Source of the DNA: PLA3 sp964592235
GTDB taxonomy: Bacteria > Planctomycetota > Phycisphaerae > UBA1845 > UTPLA1
Reading direction: 5' to 3'
Length of the DNA stretch: 64,000 nucleotides
NCBI GenBank assembly: GCA_964592235.1
Contig: CAZQCF010000005.1
Coordinates: forward strand, 1-64,000
A program made the translations under genes and the position numbers. Below the pieces are notes generated by a model, which saw only the letters and a list, made by a program, of their open reading frames with translations, had not been told where the DNA came from and made no database searches. Of the stretch, positions 41,496 through 51,124 are shown piece by piece. The first letter of the stretch is position 1. Each line of letters begins with the position of its first letter.

Positions 41496-42314
41496 ATGGA
41501 CGGCAACATCATCCGAAGCATCGGCGCGCCCGAAGGCACACAAACCCGCTTCCGCAACGCGTGCACGTATGTGAATCTCGCCATCCTAGCGGGATCCATC
41601 GCGCTGGGGCTGATGACGGGATCGGGCTGTACATCAACGCCGAACGACCGCGAGATCAATGCGTTCATCCACGACTGGGAAGCGAACGTCTCCGCGGCGG
41701 AATATCGCGTACAGCCACCGGATTCCATTGAGATCAGTTCTCCGCAATCTCCCGAGATCGACGGCGAGATCCAGACCATTCGGCAGGATGGCAAGATATC
41801 ACTTCGACTCCTGGGCGAGGTGCAGGTGGCCGGGCTGACCCCCGCGGAGATCGCGCAGAAGCTGGAGTCGCTCCTGTCGATCTACTACGAGGCGCCGCTG
41901 GTCAACGTTCGATTGGCCGACGCCACGAGCAAGAAGTACTACATCTTCGGGCAGGTTGAGCAGCCCGGTGCGTTTCCCTATACCGGACGCGACACCTTGA
42001 TCACGGCGCTGGCCAAGGCGCGGTTTCGCTTCATCGCCGCGCGGGACAAGGTCACCGTCATTCGCCCAAGCCAGCATGAAGACAAGCGAAGCGTCATCTG
42101 TGTCAATGCCAAGCGCATGATCGAAGACGGCAAGATGGATCAGAATTTGCTGCTTCAGGAAGGCGACATCATTTACGTACCGCCGACGCCCCTGGGCAAG
42201 CTTGGACTAGCGATCGCCGAATTGACGTTTCCCCTCGGACAGGCGTCGCAGTCGGTGATGATTTCGGGCGGAGGCACGGGCGTGGGGCGCGTGGTGAACG
42301 CAACGGGGCCCTAG
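41496..42314 (+). CDS. Polysaccharide export lipoprotein (Wza-like)
   Basis: 272 aa from ATG 41496. Lipoprotein signal ending MTGSGC near residue 44. The polysaccharide biosynthesis/export domain follows: YRVQPPDSIEISSPQSPEID, then TIRQDGKISLRLLGEVQVAGLTPAEIAQKL. One SLBB domain is seen (KYYIFGQVEQPGAFPYTGRDTLITALAKA). It would form the outer-membrane channel for exopolysaccharide export with the Wzz-like protein encoded next. Upstream, 317 bp separate it from the divergent ATPase gene; I see no convincing promoter there. Confidence 0.88.
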   Translation: MDGNIIRSIGAPEGTQTRFRNACTYVNLAILAGSIALGLMTGSGCTSTPNDREINAFIHDWEANVSAAEYRVQPPDSIEISSPQSPEIDGEIQTIRQDGKISLRLLGEVQVAGLTPAEIAQKLESLLSIYYEAPLVNVRLADATSKKYYIFGQVEQPGAFPYTGRDTLITALAKARFRFIAARDKVTVIRPSQHEDKRSVICVNAKRMIEDGKMDQNLLLQEGDIIYVPPTPLGKLGLAIAELTFPLGQASQSVMISGGGTGVGRVVNATGP

Positions 42315-42386
42315 AGGCGGCCCGACCTTGCAGGGCTCATTCAATCGGGATGAACAAACCGGGGCAGTGAAGAAGGTCGGTGATCC

Positions 42387-44084
42387 ATGCAACACCAGTT
42401 TGACGAGTATTCAGTGACGGATTTGCGTCACACCGTGGGCGAAGTGCTGCGCGTGATTCGCGAGCGGCGGTGGCATTTCTATGTGCCCTTTTGCGTGATC
42501 GGCGCGGCGCTGTTCGCGGCCTCGCTGTTCGTGCCGAGGCAGTACACCGCGACGACCGTGCTGCGTCGCGACAACGACGGCGTCCTGGCGAACATGATGG
42601 GCCGAGCCTGGAAGGAACCATACACCGAAATCAAGGCACACCTTGCGACCGACCTGAAGGACGAGTCCACGCTGCTGGCCGTGCTGGACGAACTGAACCT
42701 GCCGATCGACGCGCCGAGGTTTGAGGACGGCAGCCTGACGCCGGCCGGCGAGGCGAGGCGAATGAGGCTGGCGCAGGAAGTTGCGCGCGGGCTGACGGTC
42801 AGATCGCAGGAGACGTCCGCAGCGCGGGATGTCGTCAGTCTGTCGCTATCCATGGAGAATCCGTCGCTCGCGGCGCCGATTCTCGCGACGCTCCGCGATG
42901 TTTACCTTGAAAGATCGCGCCAGCGCACGTCTCAAATGCTCGAGGATGCCCGCCGGTTTCTCGAGGCCCAGGTTGACAGCGCCCGAACCGATCTGGCCGA
43001 GGTGCGTTCGCAGCTGGTCGCCCTGGAGCTGCAGTATCCCGGCATCGATCCGGCCTCGTTGGACCCGAACCAATCGGAGCTGACGGCCCTGGGTATGGAG
43101 CGCATCGCGCTGGAGCGGCAGCGGGAACAACTGGAACATCACCGCGAGGCGCTCGAGGAAGCACGGGCCGCGAAGAAGGGCGGTGTACCGGCGCTGCCTG
43201 CATCACTGCTTACGTCCACGCCGAATCCGAAACGGGCCGAACTGGTGGCATCGCTCGGGAAGCTGCGACAGGAACTCACGACGTTGCGTACGGCCAAACG
43301 CATGACCGAGGCGCATCCATCGGTTGTGCAGCTTCGCACGTCGATCGAGTCGATGGAGGCGGAGTTGTCCCAGACTCCTGAACGAATCGAATCGGACGAC
43401 GACGTGATCACGGGGCCGGCCTCGCTGGACCGCATCGAGCAGCAGCTCGCGGATGTGGACGGCAAACTGGCGGCGACCCGCGCGCGCCGCGAGACAATCC
43501 AGCGCATGACCGCCGAAGTTGAATCGCGCCGCGCCGATGTGCTTAGCCATCGGGATGAGTACCAGCGCCTGCGCCAGCGGGCCGATCGCATCGAAGGTGA
43601 GTTGAAGTCATGGCAGGACAGCGTCAAGCCGGTGGCGCAAATGCGCACGGCTCAATACAGCGGACGATCGATTCATTTTGCAACGATTCGCGACGTGGAA
43701 CAAAGCAGCCGCCCAACCTATCCCTCGGCGCTGCTAGTGCTGGGGATCTGCCTGGCCATCGCAACGGCATCCGGCGCGGTCACAGTGCTGGCTGGCGAGT
43801 TTCTGGATCACTCGTATCGAACGGTCAAGCATCTCTCCGGTTCGCTCGGCGTGCCGGTGATTGAGAGCATCGACCTGATCGTGACGCGGGCACAGCGCAA
43901 GCGGCGGCTCGCCTGGAACATGCTGGCTATGCCGGCCCTGGCGACGCTGCTTCTTGCGGCGCTGATCAGCGCAGGTACGGCAGCGTATTTGAGCCTGGAG
44001 CAACCCGCGAAGCTGATGGAGATCAAGGCCAAACCGCATCGCGCAATTCAAATCGTGTTCGAGCCGAATGTGTCAGACGACTAA
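42387..44084 (+). CDS. Chain-length determinant (Wzz/GumC-like) protein
   Basis: 565 aa. A cytosolic N-terminus with VGEVLRVIRERRW precedes transmembrane helix 1 (about residues 31-49) and the Wzz-type motif PRQYTATTVLRR. Long periplasmic coiled coils span about 170-400. A second membrane segment lies near 447-470 (ALLVLGICLAIATASGAVTV) and a third near 515-535. It sets polysaccharide chain length and couples the export lipoprotein with the cytosolic kinase. The third transmembrane segment at the C-terminus is an addition relative to classical Wzz. The 12-nt gap to the kinase gene shows cotranscription. Confidence 0.85.
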   Translation: MQHQFDEYSVTDLRHTVGEVLRVIRERRWHFYVPFCVIGAALFAASLFVPRQYTATTVLRRDNDGVLANMMGRAWKEPYTEIKAHLATDLKDESTLLAVLDELNLPIDAPRFEDGSLTPAGEARRMRLAQEVARGLTVRSQETSAARDVVSLSLSMENPSLAAPILATLRDVYLERSRQRTSQMLEDARRFLEAQVDSARTDLAEVRSQLVALELQYPGIDPASLDPNQSELTALGMERIALERQREQLEHHREALEEARAAKKGGVPALPASLLTSTPNPKRAELVASLGKLRQELTTLRTAKRMTEAHPSVVQLRTSIESMEAELSQTPERIESDDDVITGPASLDRIEQQLADVDGKLAATRARRETIQRMTAEVESRRADVLSHRDEYQRLRQRADRIEGELKSWQDSVKPVAQMRTAQYSGRSIHFATIRDVEQSSRPTYPSALLVLGICLAIATASGAVTVLAGEFLDHSYRTVKHLSGSLGVPVIESIDLIVTRAQRKRRLAWNMLAMPALATLLLAALISAGTAAYLSLEQPAKLMEIKAKPHRAIQIVFEPNVSDD

Positions 44085-44095
44085 GGGGGCGACCC

Positions 44096-44983
44096 ATGGG
44101 ACGCATTGCAGACGCATTGAAGAAAGCCGAGCAGGAGCGAGCGATTCGCCAGGCGGAGCGCGACGAGGCAACGCCGGCCGCCTCCAGCCCGAACGCCGCA
44201 GCCGAAGTTCAGCCCGTTCCACCGAACGAACTGGTCGATCGCCCTGCGATTCTGACCAACGCTCCTGCGGAAATCGTCGGAACATCCGGTACTTACCATC
44301 GCGTTGACGCGAGCGTCGTTGCATGGACGGATCGCAGTTCGCAGATCGCGGAGCAATATCGCGCCGCGCGCACCTGGTTGGTCTCGCGCACGAAGCCCGG
44401 CGATCGCAACTGCATCGCCGTAACCAGCAGTGTGTCGCGCGAGGGCAAGAGCGTCACCACGGCCAATCTCGCGGTGACGCTCGCCGAGATTCGCCACCTG
44501 CGCGTATTGGCGATGGATGGCGATTTGCGCGGCGGAGCGCTGGGCGGCCTCTTTGGTGTGCCGTCTTCGCCGGGACTGGCGGATCTGCTGATCGGCCGTT
44601 GCAGCCTGTCCGAGGTGTTGATTAAGAGCCCGCTGCCGAATCTCTGGGTGATGCCTGCGGGACGCGTGGGCGACCCGTCGGGCGTGGCAGAACTGCTCAA
44701 TTCCAAGGCCCTGGCGCGGACCATGGAGCAGATCCGCGAGAGGTACGACTACATCCTGGTCGATACACCTCCGGTACAGCGGCTGGCGGATGTCGGCGTG
44801 ATTGGTGCGCTATGCACGGGAATCATCATGGTAGTTCGAATGCACAAGACGCCGGCGCATCAGGTACGGCAGTCGGTGAGCTGGCTTCAACTGAACCGGC
44901 TCAACGTGATCGGCTGCATCGCATCGGCCTGTCGGATGCCCTCGGCGCGCTACGCGTACGATCCCGCGGACCGCGCGGCCTGA
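44096..44983 (+). CDS. CpsD/CapB-type tyrosine autokinase
   Basis: 295 aa BY-kinase-like ATPase. Begins MGRIADALKKAEQER, the usual N-terminus of XrtA-locus kinases. Walker A is TSSVSREGKS (Lys118), with the first Gly of the consensus replaced by Arg or Ser. Walker A' VLAMDGDLR has Asp141. Walker B ILVDTPP has Asp223. The C-terminal tyrosine cluster is nearly absent (two Tyr in RYAYDP), so autophosphorylation may be limited. It regulates assembly with the Wzz-like partner encoded just upstream. Confidence 0.85.
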   Translation: MGRIADALKKAEQERAIRQAERDEATPAASSPNAAAEVQPVPPNELVDRPAILTNAPAEIVGTSGTYHRVDASVVAWTDRSSQIAEQYRAARTWLVSRTKPGDRNCIAVTSSVSREGKSVTTANLAVTLAEIRHLRVLAMDGDLRGGALGGLFGVPSSPGLADLLIGRCSLSEVLIKSPLPNLWVMPAGRVGDPSGVAELLNSKALARTMEQIRERYDYILVDTPPVQRLADVGVIGALCTGIIMVVRMHKTPAHQVRQSVSWLQLNRLNVIGCIASACRMPSARYAYDPADRAA

Positions 44984-46068
44984 CCGGCGGTCGACCGGAA
45001 ATTCGAACAAGCACTCAACCCGGCGCGACGTCATCGGTCTCCGTTCACGAAGCAAATCACGATGATGCCGCATTTGCGGCGTACGTCCGTGCGCATCCCG
45101 ATGCAACGATCTTTCATGGGCCGGGGTGGCGGCGCGCGGTGGAGCAAGCGTTCGGTCATCAAGCGGTCTATTTGATGGCCCGGCGAGGGGGCGAGGTCGC
45201 GGGCGTCCTACCGGTCTTTGAAATCGAGAGTTGGCTCGCCGGGCGACTTCTGGTCAGCGTGCCGTACGCAGTGTATGGCGGCGTGCTGGCGAACGACGAG
45301 GAGGCGGCGGATCGTCTACTGGCTGCGGCAAAGCGCCATGCGGAACAACGGCGGGCGCGATCTCTGGAGCTTCGCTCGATGGAGGCGGCAGACCCGACGC
45401 TGCCGGTCCGCGGCGGCTACGCGACCTTCCGGCGAATTCTGCCGCGGGGCGAGTCGGAGCTGGAGACGTTTCTGCCACGCAAGGCACGGGCCGCGGCGCG
45501 AAAGGCGATCGAGCGGCACGCATTGTCGACGGAGTTTGGCATGAGCCACCTTGACGTCATCTGGCAACTGTATGCACGCTCGATGCGGCGACTGGGTTCG
45601 GTGAATTACCCGAAGCGATTCTTCAGCGCGCTGGCGGCAAATTTCGAATCTGGCCTGATCGTGCAGGTGGTGCGACAGGCGGGGAGGCCCGTCGCGGGTC
45701 TGATTTCATTCAGACATCGCGATGAGTTCATGCCATACTTCGTCGGCTTCGATGAGCGGGTCGAACTGTATGGACTAAGCCAGTATCTTTATCTTGAATC
45801 CATGCGATGGGCCGTTCGGAACGGGTGCCGGGTTTACGACTTCGGGCGCAGCCGGGTGGACAATCGCGGCGCGTACGAGTTCAAGCGGTTGTGCGGCTTT
45901 GAGCCGCGCCCGCTGGGTTACCAGGTGTATGTACCCGGGGGCCGCGAAGCGCCGGATCTTTCGGCTGGCTCTGCAAAGTGGCGCATGGCCAGGCAGGCGT
46001 GGAAATATCTTCCGTTGGCGGTGGCGCGGCCGTTGGGGGCGTGGCTGTCGAAATCGATTCCGGGGTGA
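44812..46068 (+). CDS. FemAB-like acyltransferase of the exopolysaccharide locus
   Basis: The recognisable protein begins near 45040 (VSVHEANHDDAAFAAYV) and runs through HGPGWRRAVEQAFGH, VAGVLPVFEIESWLAGR, a second GNAT half (FMPYFVGFDERVELYGLSQYLYLESMRWAV) and YEFKRLCGFEP. It matches the FemAB-type proteins of XrtA/PEP-CTERM loci, thought to modify the polysaccharide or its linkage. The start is unresolved: the only ATG that keeps the domain whole is 44812, inside the kinase gene (172-nt overlap), and no GTG or TTG follows before 45139. CTG 44980 (overlapping the kinase stop) or ATT 45001 are non-standard alternatives. The next gene starts 5 nt after its stop. Confidence 0.8.
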   Translation: MHGNHHGSSNAQDAGASGTAVGELASTEPAQRDRLHRIGLSDALGALRVRSRGPRGLTGGRPEIRTSTQPGATSSVSVHEANHDDAAFAAYVRAHPDATIFHGPGWRRAVEQAFGHQAVYLMARRGGEVAGVLPVFEIESWLAGRLLVSVPYAVYGGVLANDEEAADRLLAAAKRHAEQRRARSLELRSMEAADPTLPVRGGYATFRRILPRGESELETFLPRKARAAARKAIERHALSTEFGMSHLDVIWQLYARSMRRLGSVNYPKRFFSALAANFESGLIVQVVRQAGRPVAGLISFRHRDEFMPYFVGFDERVELYGLSQYLYLESMRWAVRNGCRVYDFGRSRVDNRGAYEFKRLCGFEPRPLGYQVYVPGGREAPDLSAGSAKWRMARQAWKYLPLAVARPLGAWLSKSIPG

Positions 46069-46073
46069 GCCGC

Positions 46074-47396
46074 ATGGCACGACCGCGCGTGTTGTTCTTA
46101 TCTCCGCGACCGCCTTTTCCCCCGAACAAGGGCGACAAGATTCGGACGCACCAGGTTTTTGCCGCGCTGGCGGATTCGTGCGATGTGTTTGCCGCGAGCT
46201 TTGTTGCGAATGCACAGGAGCGAGCGGACTTCGAGCAGGTCGCGGCTTGCTGCATCGATTCGCTGGCGGTGCCGCGCCGGGCATGGATTGGTCTCGTGCG
46301 CGGAGTGGTGGAGCAACTGCGCGGCGGCACGGTCACGCTGGGGGCCTATGCGAGCAGGGCGCTGCACGCGCGCGTCGCGGCATGGAGCGCCGAGTCGCCG
46401 TTCGACGCGGTCTATGCATTCGGCGGGGCGATGGCGCCGTTTGCATCGGCCGCCGAAGCTCGGCGGCGCGTGTTGGACCTTTGCGACGCCGACAGTGAGA
46501 AATGGCTAAGCTATGCCGGGCTGACGGCACAAGATGCGTACGCGGCTCGTCCAGGCGGCGGCGGCATACGGCGGCGTATCTATGCAAGAGAAGGTCGCCG
46601 CCTTCGCCGATGCGAGTTGACTTGGCTGGACGCGTTTGATGCGGTGACGGTCGTGACCCGGCGCGAAGCGCGCGTGCTGGATGCGACGGGCGCGCGAGGG
46701 AATCTGCAAGTTGTCTCCAATGCGGCGCCGATCATCGAGTCGGCCCCGCCTGCGTCGCAGAGTCGGCCGATCGTTTCCTTTACCGGTGCGCTGGACTACA
46801 AGCCGAACGTGGACGGCCTGCTCTGGTTTGTGCGGGACGTCTGGCCGATCGTCCGGAGCCAAGTGCCGGCAGCGCGTTTGCGCATTGTTGGTCGCGCTCC
46901 GGTGCGATCATTGCGTCAGATGCATGGCATCGATAACGTGGAGGTGATCGCGGATGTACCGAGCATCACGCCGCACTTGCTGGCATCGCGCGTGGCGATC
47001 GCGCCGATGCGGCTGTCTCGGGGGCTTCCGAACAAAGTGCTGGAGGCGATGGGGGCCGCGCGGCCGGTCGTTTCGACGCCGGCCGTCGGAGCGAGTCTGC
47101 AAGCGGTGCGCCAGCGCGATGTCCTCGTCTCGGAGAGGGCGGCCGATTTCGGATGGTCGGTGACGCGGTTACTCTGTGACGATGCAGAATGCGACCGAGT
47201 GGGTGAGGCGGGTCGTGAATTTGTTCGGCTGTATCACGATCGGGAAGCGATTGCTGCATGCTGGCGTGCCACGATTCTTGGGGGAGCGGTGGGCACGCGG
47301 GACGGTCCAGCCAAGGCGGAAGGCCGTCCTATAACGAGGCATCGGTTGGCTGCTCAATGCGGCGGAACCGGCCGCATGATTTCGGTTCCGATCTGA
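46074..47396 (+). CDS. Glycosyltransferase (TIGR03087-like)
   Basis: 440 aa from ATG 46074. GT-B fold with the opening LFLSPRPPFPPNKGDKIRTHQVFAALA, the signature of the XrtA-associated sugar transferase family. Then RVLDLCDADSEKWLSYA, VVSNAAPI, IVSFTGALDYKPNVDGLLWFV, and the donor-binding AIAPMRLSRGLPNKVLEAMGAARPVVSTP. Adds a sugar to the lipid-linked repeat unit on the cytosolic side. The sugar cannot be predicted. Confidence 0.85.
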   Translation: MARPRVLFLSPRPPFPPNKGDKIRTHQVFAALADSCDVFAASFVANAQERADFEQVAACCIDSLAVPRRAWIGLVRGVVEQLRGGTVTLGAYASRALHARVAAWSAESPFDAVYAFGGAMAPFASAAEARRRVLDLCDADSEKWLSYAGLTAQDAYAARPGGGGIRRRIYAREGRRLRRCELTWLDAFDAVTVVTRREARVLDATGARGNLQVVSNAAPIIESAPPASQSRPIVSFTGALDYKPNVDGLLWFVRDVWPIVRSQVPAARLRIVGRAPVRSLRQMHGIDNVEVIADVPSITPHLLASRVAIAPMRLSRGLPNKVLEAMGAARPVVSTPAVGASLQAVRQRDVLVSERAADFGWSVTRLLCDDAECDRVGEAGREFVRLYHDREAIAACWRATILGGAVGTRDGPAKAEGRPITRHRLAAQCGGTGRMISVPI

Positions 47397-47504
47397 CTTC
47401 AGTTTGGCACGAGCGGTCTCGATAGAACATAGAGTGCGGCGATATGGGACGCGGCGGGGTAGTCCGCGCGCGCGAATCGGGCGCTGCTGCGCAAGGATGC
47501 GCCG

Positions 47505-49028
47505 GTGATTGGTTCCGCAAAGAATGACACGAGCCGTAATGTCGCTCTCCTTCCGCGGTTGCGTTTGCGCCAGAGTGGGAGTTTGGACGGCCGGGTATCC
47601 CCATCCACCGGCGTCGCCGCGCTGGATGCGGCCCCGACGCCCGGCGTGGGTGAAGCGAGCGCCGGATCTCGCAAGCTTCTGGTCGTCGCCAGCCGGTTTC
47701 CGCCCGTGGCATCGGTCGGCGCGATACGGATTCGCAAGTTCGTCAAGTATCTGCGTGAGCACGGCTGGGAGAGTGTTGTTCTTACCGGCGCGCAGCGCAC
47801 GCCCCAGCCCGCCGCGGAGGATGCCCGCCGTGCGAGCGATGTGGAGAGTCTCCAGGATGTGCCGGCGGATCTGGAAGTCTGTCGTCTTAGCCCCGGTGCC
47901 GACGACGGGCCGAGTCGATGGAGTCAAGACCTCGGCGCACTGCTTGGGATCCCCGGCCTCGTTGCGGGTCTCAATTCGCAACGATGCACGGAGTGGCTGG
48001 CGTGGCGCATGCAGGCGATGGGCGAGCGGCTGGCCTTTCCCGATCGCGGCATCTGGCGGTTACCGGAGGCCGTACGGAAGGCGTGCGCGTTGCACCGGCG
48101 TCATCACTTCGATGCGATCTTTTCATCGGGCATGCCGTTCAGCGATCATCTGATCGCCTTGCGGGTGCAGTCACGTCTGCGCCGGCCGTGGGTGGCGGAC
48201 TTTCGCGATCCGTGGGTGGAGTACATTCACTGGCCGCAGTGGACGACGCGACTGGGTGCGGGGCTGACGCGCCTCGCCGAGGCGGCGGTGATGTGGCGGG
48301 CTTCGGCAATCGTGAGCGTGAACGATCACATGACGCGGCGATTCGCCGATCGGTATCGCCGTGCCGCGGGGAAGTTCGTCACGATCGAGAACGGTTTTGA
48401 CCCCGGCGATTTTCCCGCATCGCCACAGGCCGCGCGGCGCGAGTTTCAACTGTTGTATGCCGGGTCCTTATACGGGCAGCGCGGTCCGGATGCGGTGCTT
48501 GCGGCGTTTCGCCGGTTTGTGGAACGCACGCCCGGCAGCGCGGCGCACGCGCGGTTTGATTTTCTTGGGCGTGTCGGACCGTTTGCTGATCGGTTCGACC
48601 GCGCGGAGGACGAGGGTCGCGTGCGATACTTGGGAATGAAGCCGCACCGCGAGGCGATGGAAGCGATGGCGGGTGCGGCGGCCAACGTGGTTCTGCTGCC
48701 TCGGACGCCGGGCGGCGAAGGCGACAGCACGGCGAAGATATACGAATGTATTGGAATCGGCCGACCCATTCTCGCCGTCGTGCCGGCGGACGGGGAGGCG
48801 GCGCGGCTGCTCGAGGGCATGGCCGGTGCGCACGTGTGCGAGCCGGATGACGTGGAGGCGATCAGCCGCGGAATCGGCGTGCTGTACAAGCGCTGGCTGG
48901 CGGGTGCCGATCGCGTGTCGCATCCGCCGGATCGACTGACGGCGATGACGCGGCGATATCAGGCCGGCCGTCTCGCGGAGGTGTTGGATCGCGTGGTCGG
49001 CTCGCGCGCCGTAAAGAGAAGGGTATAA
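47505..49028 (+). CDS. Glycosyltransferase, family 4-like
   Basis: 507 aa from GTG 47505 with AAGGA eight bases upstream. The N-terminal 50 residues are low-complexity; the GT-B core starts at KLLVVASRFPPVASVGAIRIRKFVKYL. VADFRDPW, SVNDHMTRRF, ENGFDP, YAGSLYGQRGPDAVL and ECIGIGRPILAV are typical. It shares this design (VADFRDPW, NGFD, YLG) with the product of 51121-52590, suggesting the two arose by duplication. Role: repeat-unit assembly in the polysaccharide locus. Confidence 0.82.
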   Translation: MIGSAKNDTSRNVALLPRLRLRQSGSLDGRVSPSTGVAALDAAPTPGVGEASAGSRKLLVVASRFPPVASVGAIRIRKFVKYLREHGWESVVLTGAQRTPQPAAEDARRASDVESLQDVPADLEVCRLSPGADDGPSRWSQDLGALLGIPGLVAGLNSQRCTEWLAWRMQAMGERLAFPDRGIWRLPEAVRKACALHRRHHFDAIFSSGMPFSDHLIALRVQSRLRRPWVADFRDPWVEYIHWPQWTTRLGAGLTRLAEAAVMWRASAIVSVNDHMTRRFADRYRRAAGKFVTIENGFDPGDFPASPQAARREFQLLYAGSLYGQRGPDAVLAAFRRFVERTPGSAAHARFDFLGRVGPFADRFDRAEDEGRVRYLGMKPHREAMEAMAGAAANVVLLPRTPGGEGDSTAKIYECIGIGRPILAVVPADGEAARLLEGMAGAHVCEPDDVEAISRGIGVLYKRWLAGADRVSHPPDRLTAMTRRYQAGRLAEVLDRVVGSRAVKRRV

Positions 49029-49031
49029 GTG

Positions 49032-50039
49032 ATGAGTTCGTTCGCGCAAGGTCATTCGTTCGAGACATGGACCGGCCGCGTGATGCGAAAGCTCCGCCGC
49101 CGGCGAAATGAAACATGCATCCACATCCTGGCCTATCACAGTATCTCTGCCCGCTCGTCGGTCTTCACGGATGGGACTGGGCTGCGACATGAACCGGCGG
49201 AGTTTGAGCGGCACCTGGATTATCTGCTGGCACACTATGAGCCGATGCGTTTGAGTGACGTCGTCGCGCGGCTGGAGCGAGGCGAGCCCGTGTACCGGGC
49301 CGTCGTGATCACACTCGACGACGGCTTCGCGGATGCGATGCACACGGCCGGGGCGATCACGGTTCGCCGTCGCGTGCCGGTGACGATTTTTCCGGTGACG
49401 GGGGTCGTGGGGAATCGGGATCTCTTGTGGCAGCACAAGCTGGCGTGGCTATGCGCGAACGGTTACGGAGAGCGTGCAGCGCAGGCGCTGATCGCCGCGG
49501 GCATCGGAACGCGAGGATCCGAGGAATCAGTCGAGTCGTTCGCCCGCCGTTGCTTTCAAGCGAATCTGCCTGACCTGCTGGAAGAAGTCGTGCGGCGCGC
49601 CGGCAGCAGCGGGCCCGAGATCGCGTCGATGCTTCGGCCGTATCTGGAGCCGGAAGACATCGCCCGGGCCGAGCCGGATCTGTTTGAGTTCGGGAATCAC
49701 ACGCACCGGCATGTCATACTTTCGGCACTGGATGAGGCCGGTCAGCGCGCGGAGATGCAAACAGCGCGCGACCTGCTGCGCGATTGGACCGGGGCGGCGC
49801 CGATTGCGCTGGCGTACCCGTTTGGATTGAAACGACACTACACGCCGCGCACGGCGCAACTGGCCATCGAGACGGGGCATCGAGCGTTGCTCGACGCGCG
49901 GCGGCGCATCAACGTGACCGGCTGCACGCGTCCGACCGAGCTAAGCCGTAAACCCGCGCCCGTCGGATCGCAGATTGATTTCGAGATGATGGTCGAGGAT
50001 TGGCCGGCGAATGCCGGCGCGCCGGGGCCAGCGCGATGA
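49032..50039 (+). CDS. Polysaccharide deacetylase (NodB-type)
   Basis: 335 aa from ATG 49032 (GTG 49029 also fits). CE4 motifs: HILAYHSIS, VITLDDGFAD with Asp96-Asp97, metal-binding HTHRH near residue 219, and YPFG. Removes N-acetyl groups from polysaccharide. XrtA-type loci carry such an enzyme. No signal peptide is seen, so a cytosolic or membrane-associated role is possible. The stop overlaps the next start (ATGA at 50036-50039). Confidence 0.83.
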   Translation: MSSFAQGHSFETWTGRVMRKLRRRRNETCIHILAYHSISARSSVFTDGTGLRHEPAEFERHLDYLLAHYEPMRLSDVVARLERGEPVYRAVVITLDDGFADAMHTAGAITVRRRVPVTIFPVTGVVGNRDLLWQHKLAWLCANGYGERAAQALIAAGIGTRGSEESVESFARRCFQANLPDLLEEVVRRAGSSGPEIASMLRPYLEPEDIARAEPDLFEFGNHTHRHVILSALDEAGQRAEMQTARDLLRDWTGAAPIALAYPFGLKRHYTPRTAQLAIETGHRALLDARRRINVTGCTRPTELSRKPAPVGSQIDFEMMVEDWPANAGAPGPAR

Positions 50040-51124
50040 AGGGACGCCTTGAAACAGGCTCGAGCATTCGATCAGGGCGCGGCCCAGCAGGACCGGCACT
50101 GGTCGTCGCGCCGTATATCGGTGAGTTTGGCTGGGAGCTGATGAACTGGCAAGGTCGCGTGCGCTGGGAAGTGTCGCGCCGCAGGTGGCAGCGCGTATTA
50201 ATGTGTACTTCTCGGGGTCAGCAGGCCCTGTATGAGATAGGCGAACCCTCGTGCACCCATGTTTCGGCGGCGGCCGATGTACGCTTCGTGCCGGTCGAGA
50301 CGACCGATGCCCCGGGAGAAGCGAGCGAGGATCATCGAATTTCGGAAGATGGACGGCCGCTGGCGAACGACCGCCTGACGGATTATGTACGGGCGCGGTG
50401 TGTCGCGGCATGCGAGTCGATTGCCGAGAGCGAGATCGCTGACGCCTTGCGCAGAGGAGATTCAACCTTCGCCCAATGGCTGATGCCGGGGTTTCAGGGC
50501 GAGTTGTGGCCTACGACGATTCGGCACCAGCGGTTTGTGTCGTACAGACGAGCGCGTGACCTGACACTGGATGTGCTGCTCGTGCCGCGGACGCGCGGTA
50601 CCGCGGCGGAGCGCAATCTCCCAGTGAACTGGTGGGAAGACTTGGCAGAGCGGCTTCGCCGGCGCGGGCTTCGCGTCGGGAGCTATACCCCTTCGCTCGA
50701 CGAAGCACTGGAGCAGTTATCAACCACGCGGCTCGCAGCCGGCGCGTCGACCGGCGGCCTCCACCTAGCGAGTTTGTGTCAGTGCCCGCACTTTGTGTGG
50801 GGCCCCGGTGACGAGCGTCGCTGGACGCGCCTCCGCATGACGAATCAGCAGCGCTACGAGACCTTGTGGAATCCAATGGGCACGCCGTGCCGGTATGAGC
50901 CGTGGGGCTGGGCGCCGGCGATCGAGGACGCCGAGCGCGGGATCGTCCTCGCATTGAAGGAGATTGGGCTGGTCCACGATGCGAGTGCGCGGCGCGATGG
51001 GTCCAACAGCCGATGGCGTGCGGCGTGGCGTGTGCGGCGTGGTCTGTCGCGGTTGATGTATGCGCCAACGGATAGCGCGGTTCCATGGCGATTGCGGGAA
51101 TTTGTCAGGAACAACGTGATATGA
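50036..51124 (+). CDS. Unrecognised GT-B-like protein of the polysaccharide locus
   Basis: 362 aa from ATG 50036. No family is recognised with confidence. It opens with VVAPYIGEFGWELMNWQGRVRW, has a charged middle region, a strand-loop LTLDVLLVPRTRG, and a C-terminal half with RGLRVGSYTP and LAAGASTGGLHLASLCQCPHFVWG, resembling the donor-site end of heptosyltransferase-type GT-B enzymes. No catalytic residues can be assigned. Linked by ATGA overlaps on both sides (50036 and 51121), so it is made together with the deacetylase and the next glycosyltransferase. Confidence 0.65.
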   Translation: MKGRLETGSSIRSGRGPAGPALVVAPYIGEFGWELMNWQGRVRWEVSRRRWQRVLMCTSRGQQALYEIGEPSCTHVSAAADVRFVPVETTDAPGEASEDHRISEDGRPLANDRLTDYVRARCVAACESIAESEIADALRRGDSTFAQWLMPGFQGELWPTTIRHQRFVSYRRARDLTLDVLLVPRTRGTAAERNLPVNWWEDLAERLRRRGLRVGSYTPSLDEALEQLSTTRLAAGASTGGLHLASLCQCPHFVWGPGDERRWTRLRMTNQQRYETLWNPMGTPCRYEPWGWAPAIEDAERGIVLALKEIGLVHDASARRDGSNSRWRAAWRVRRGLSRLMYAPTDSAVPWRLREFVRNNVI

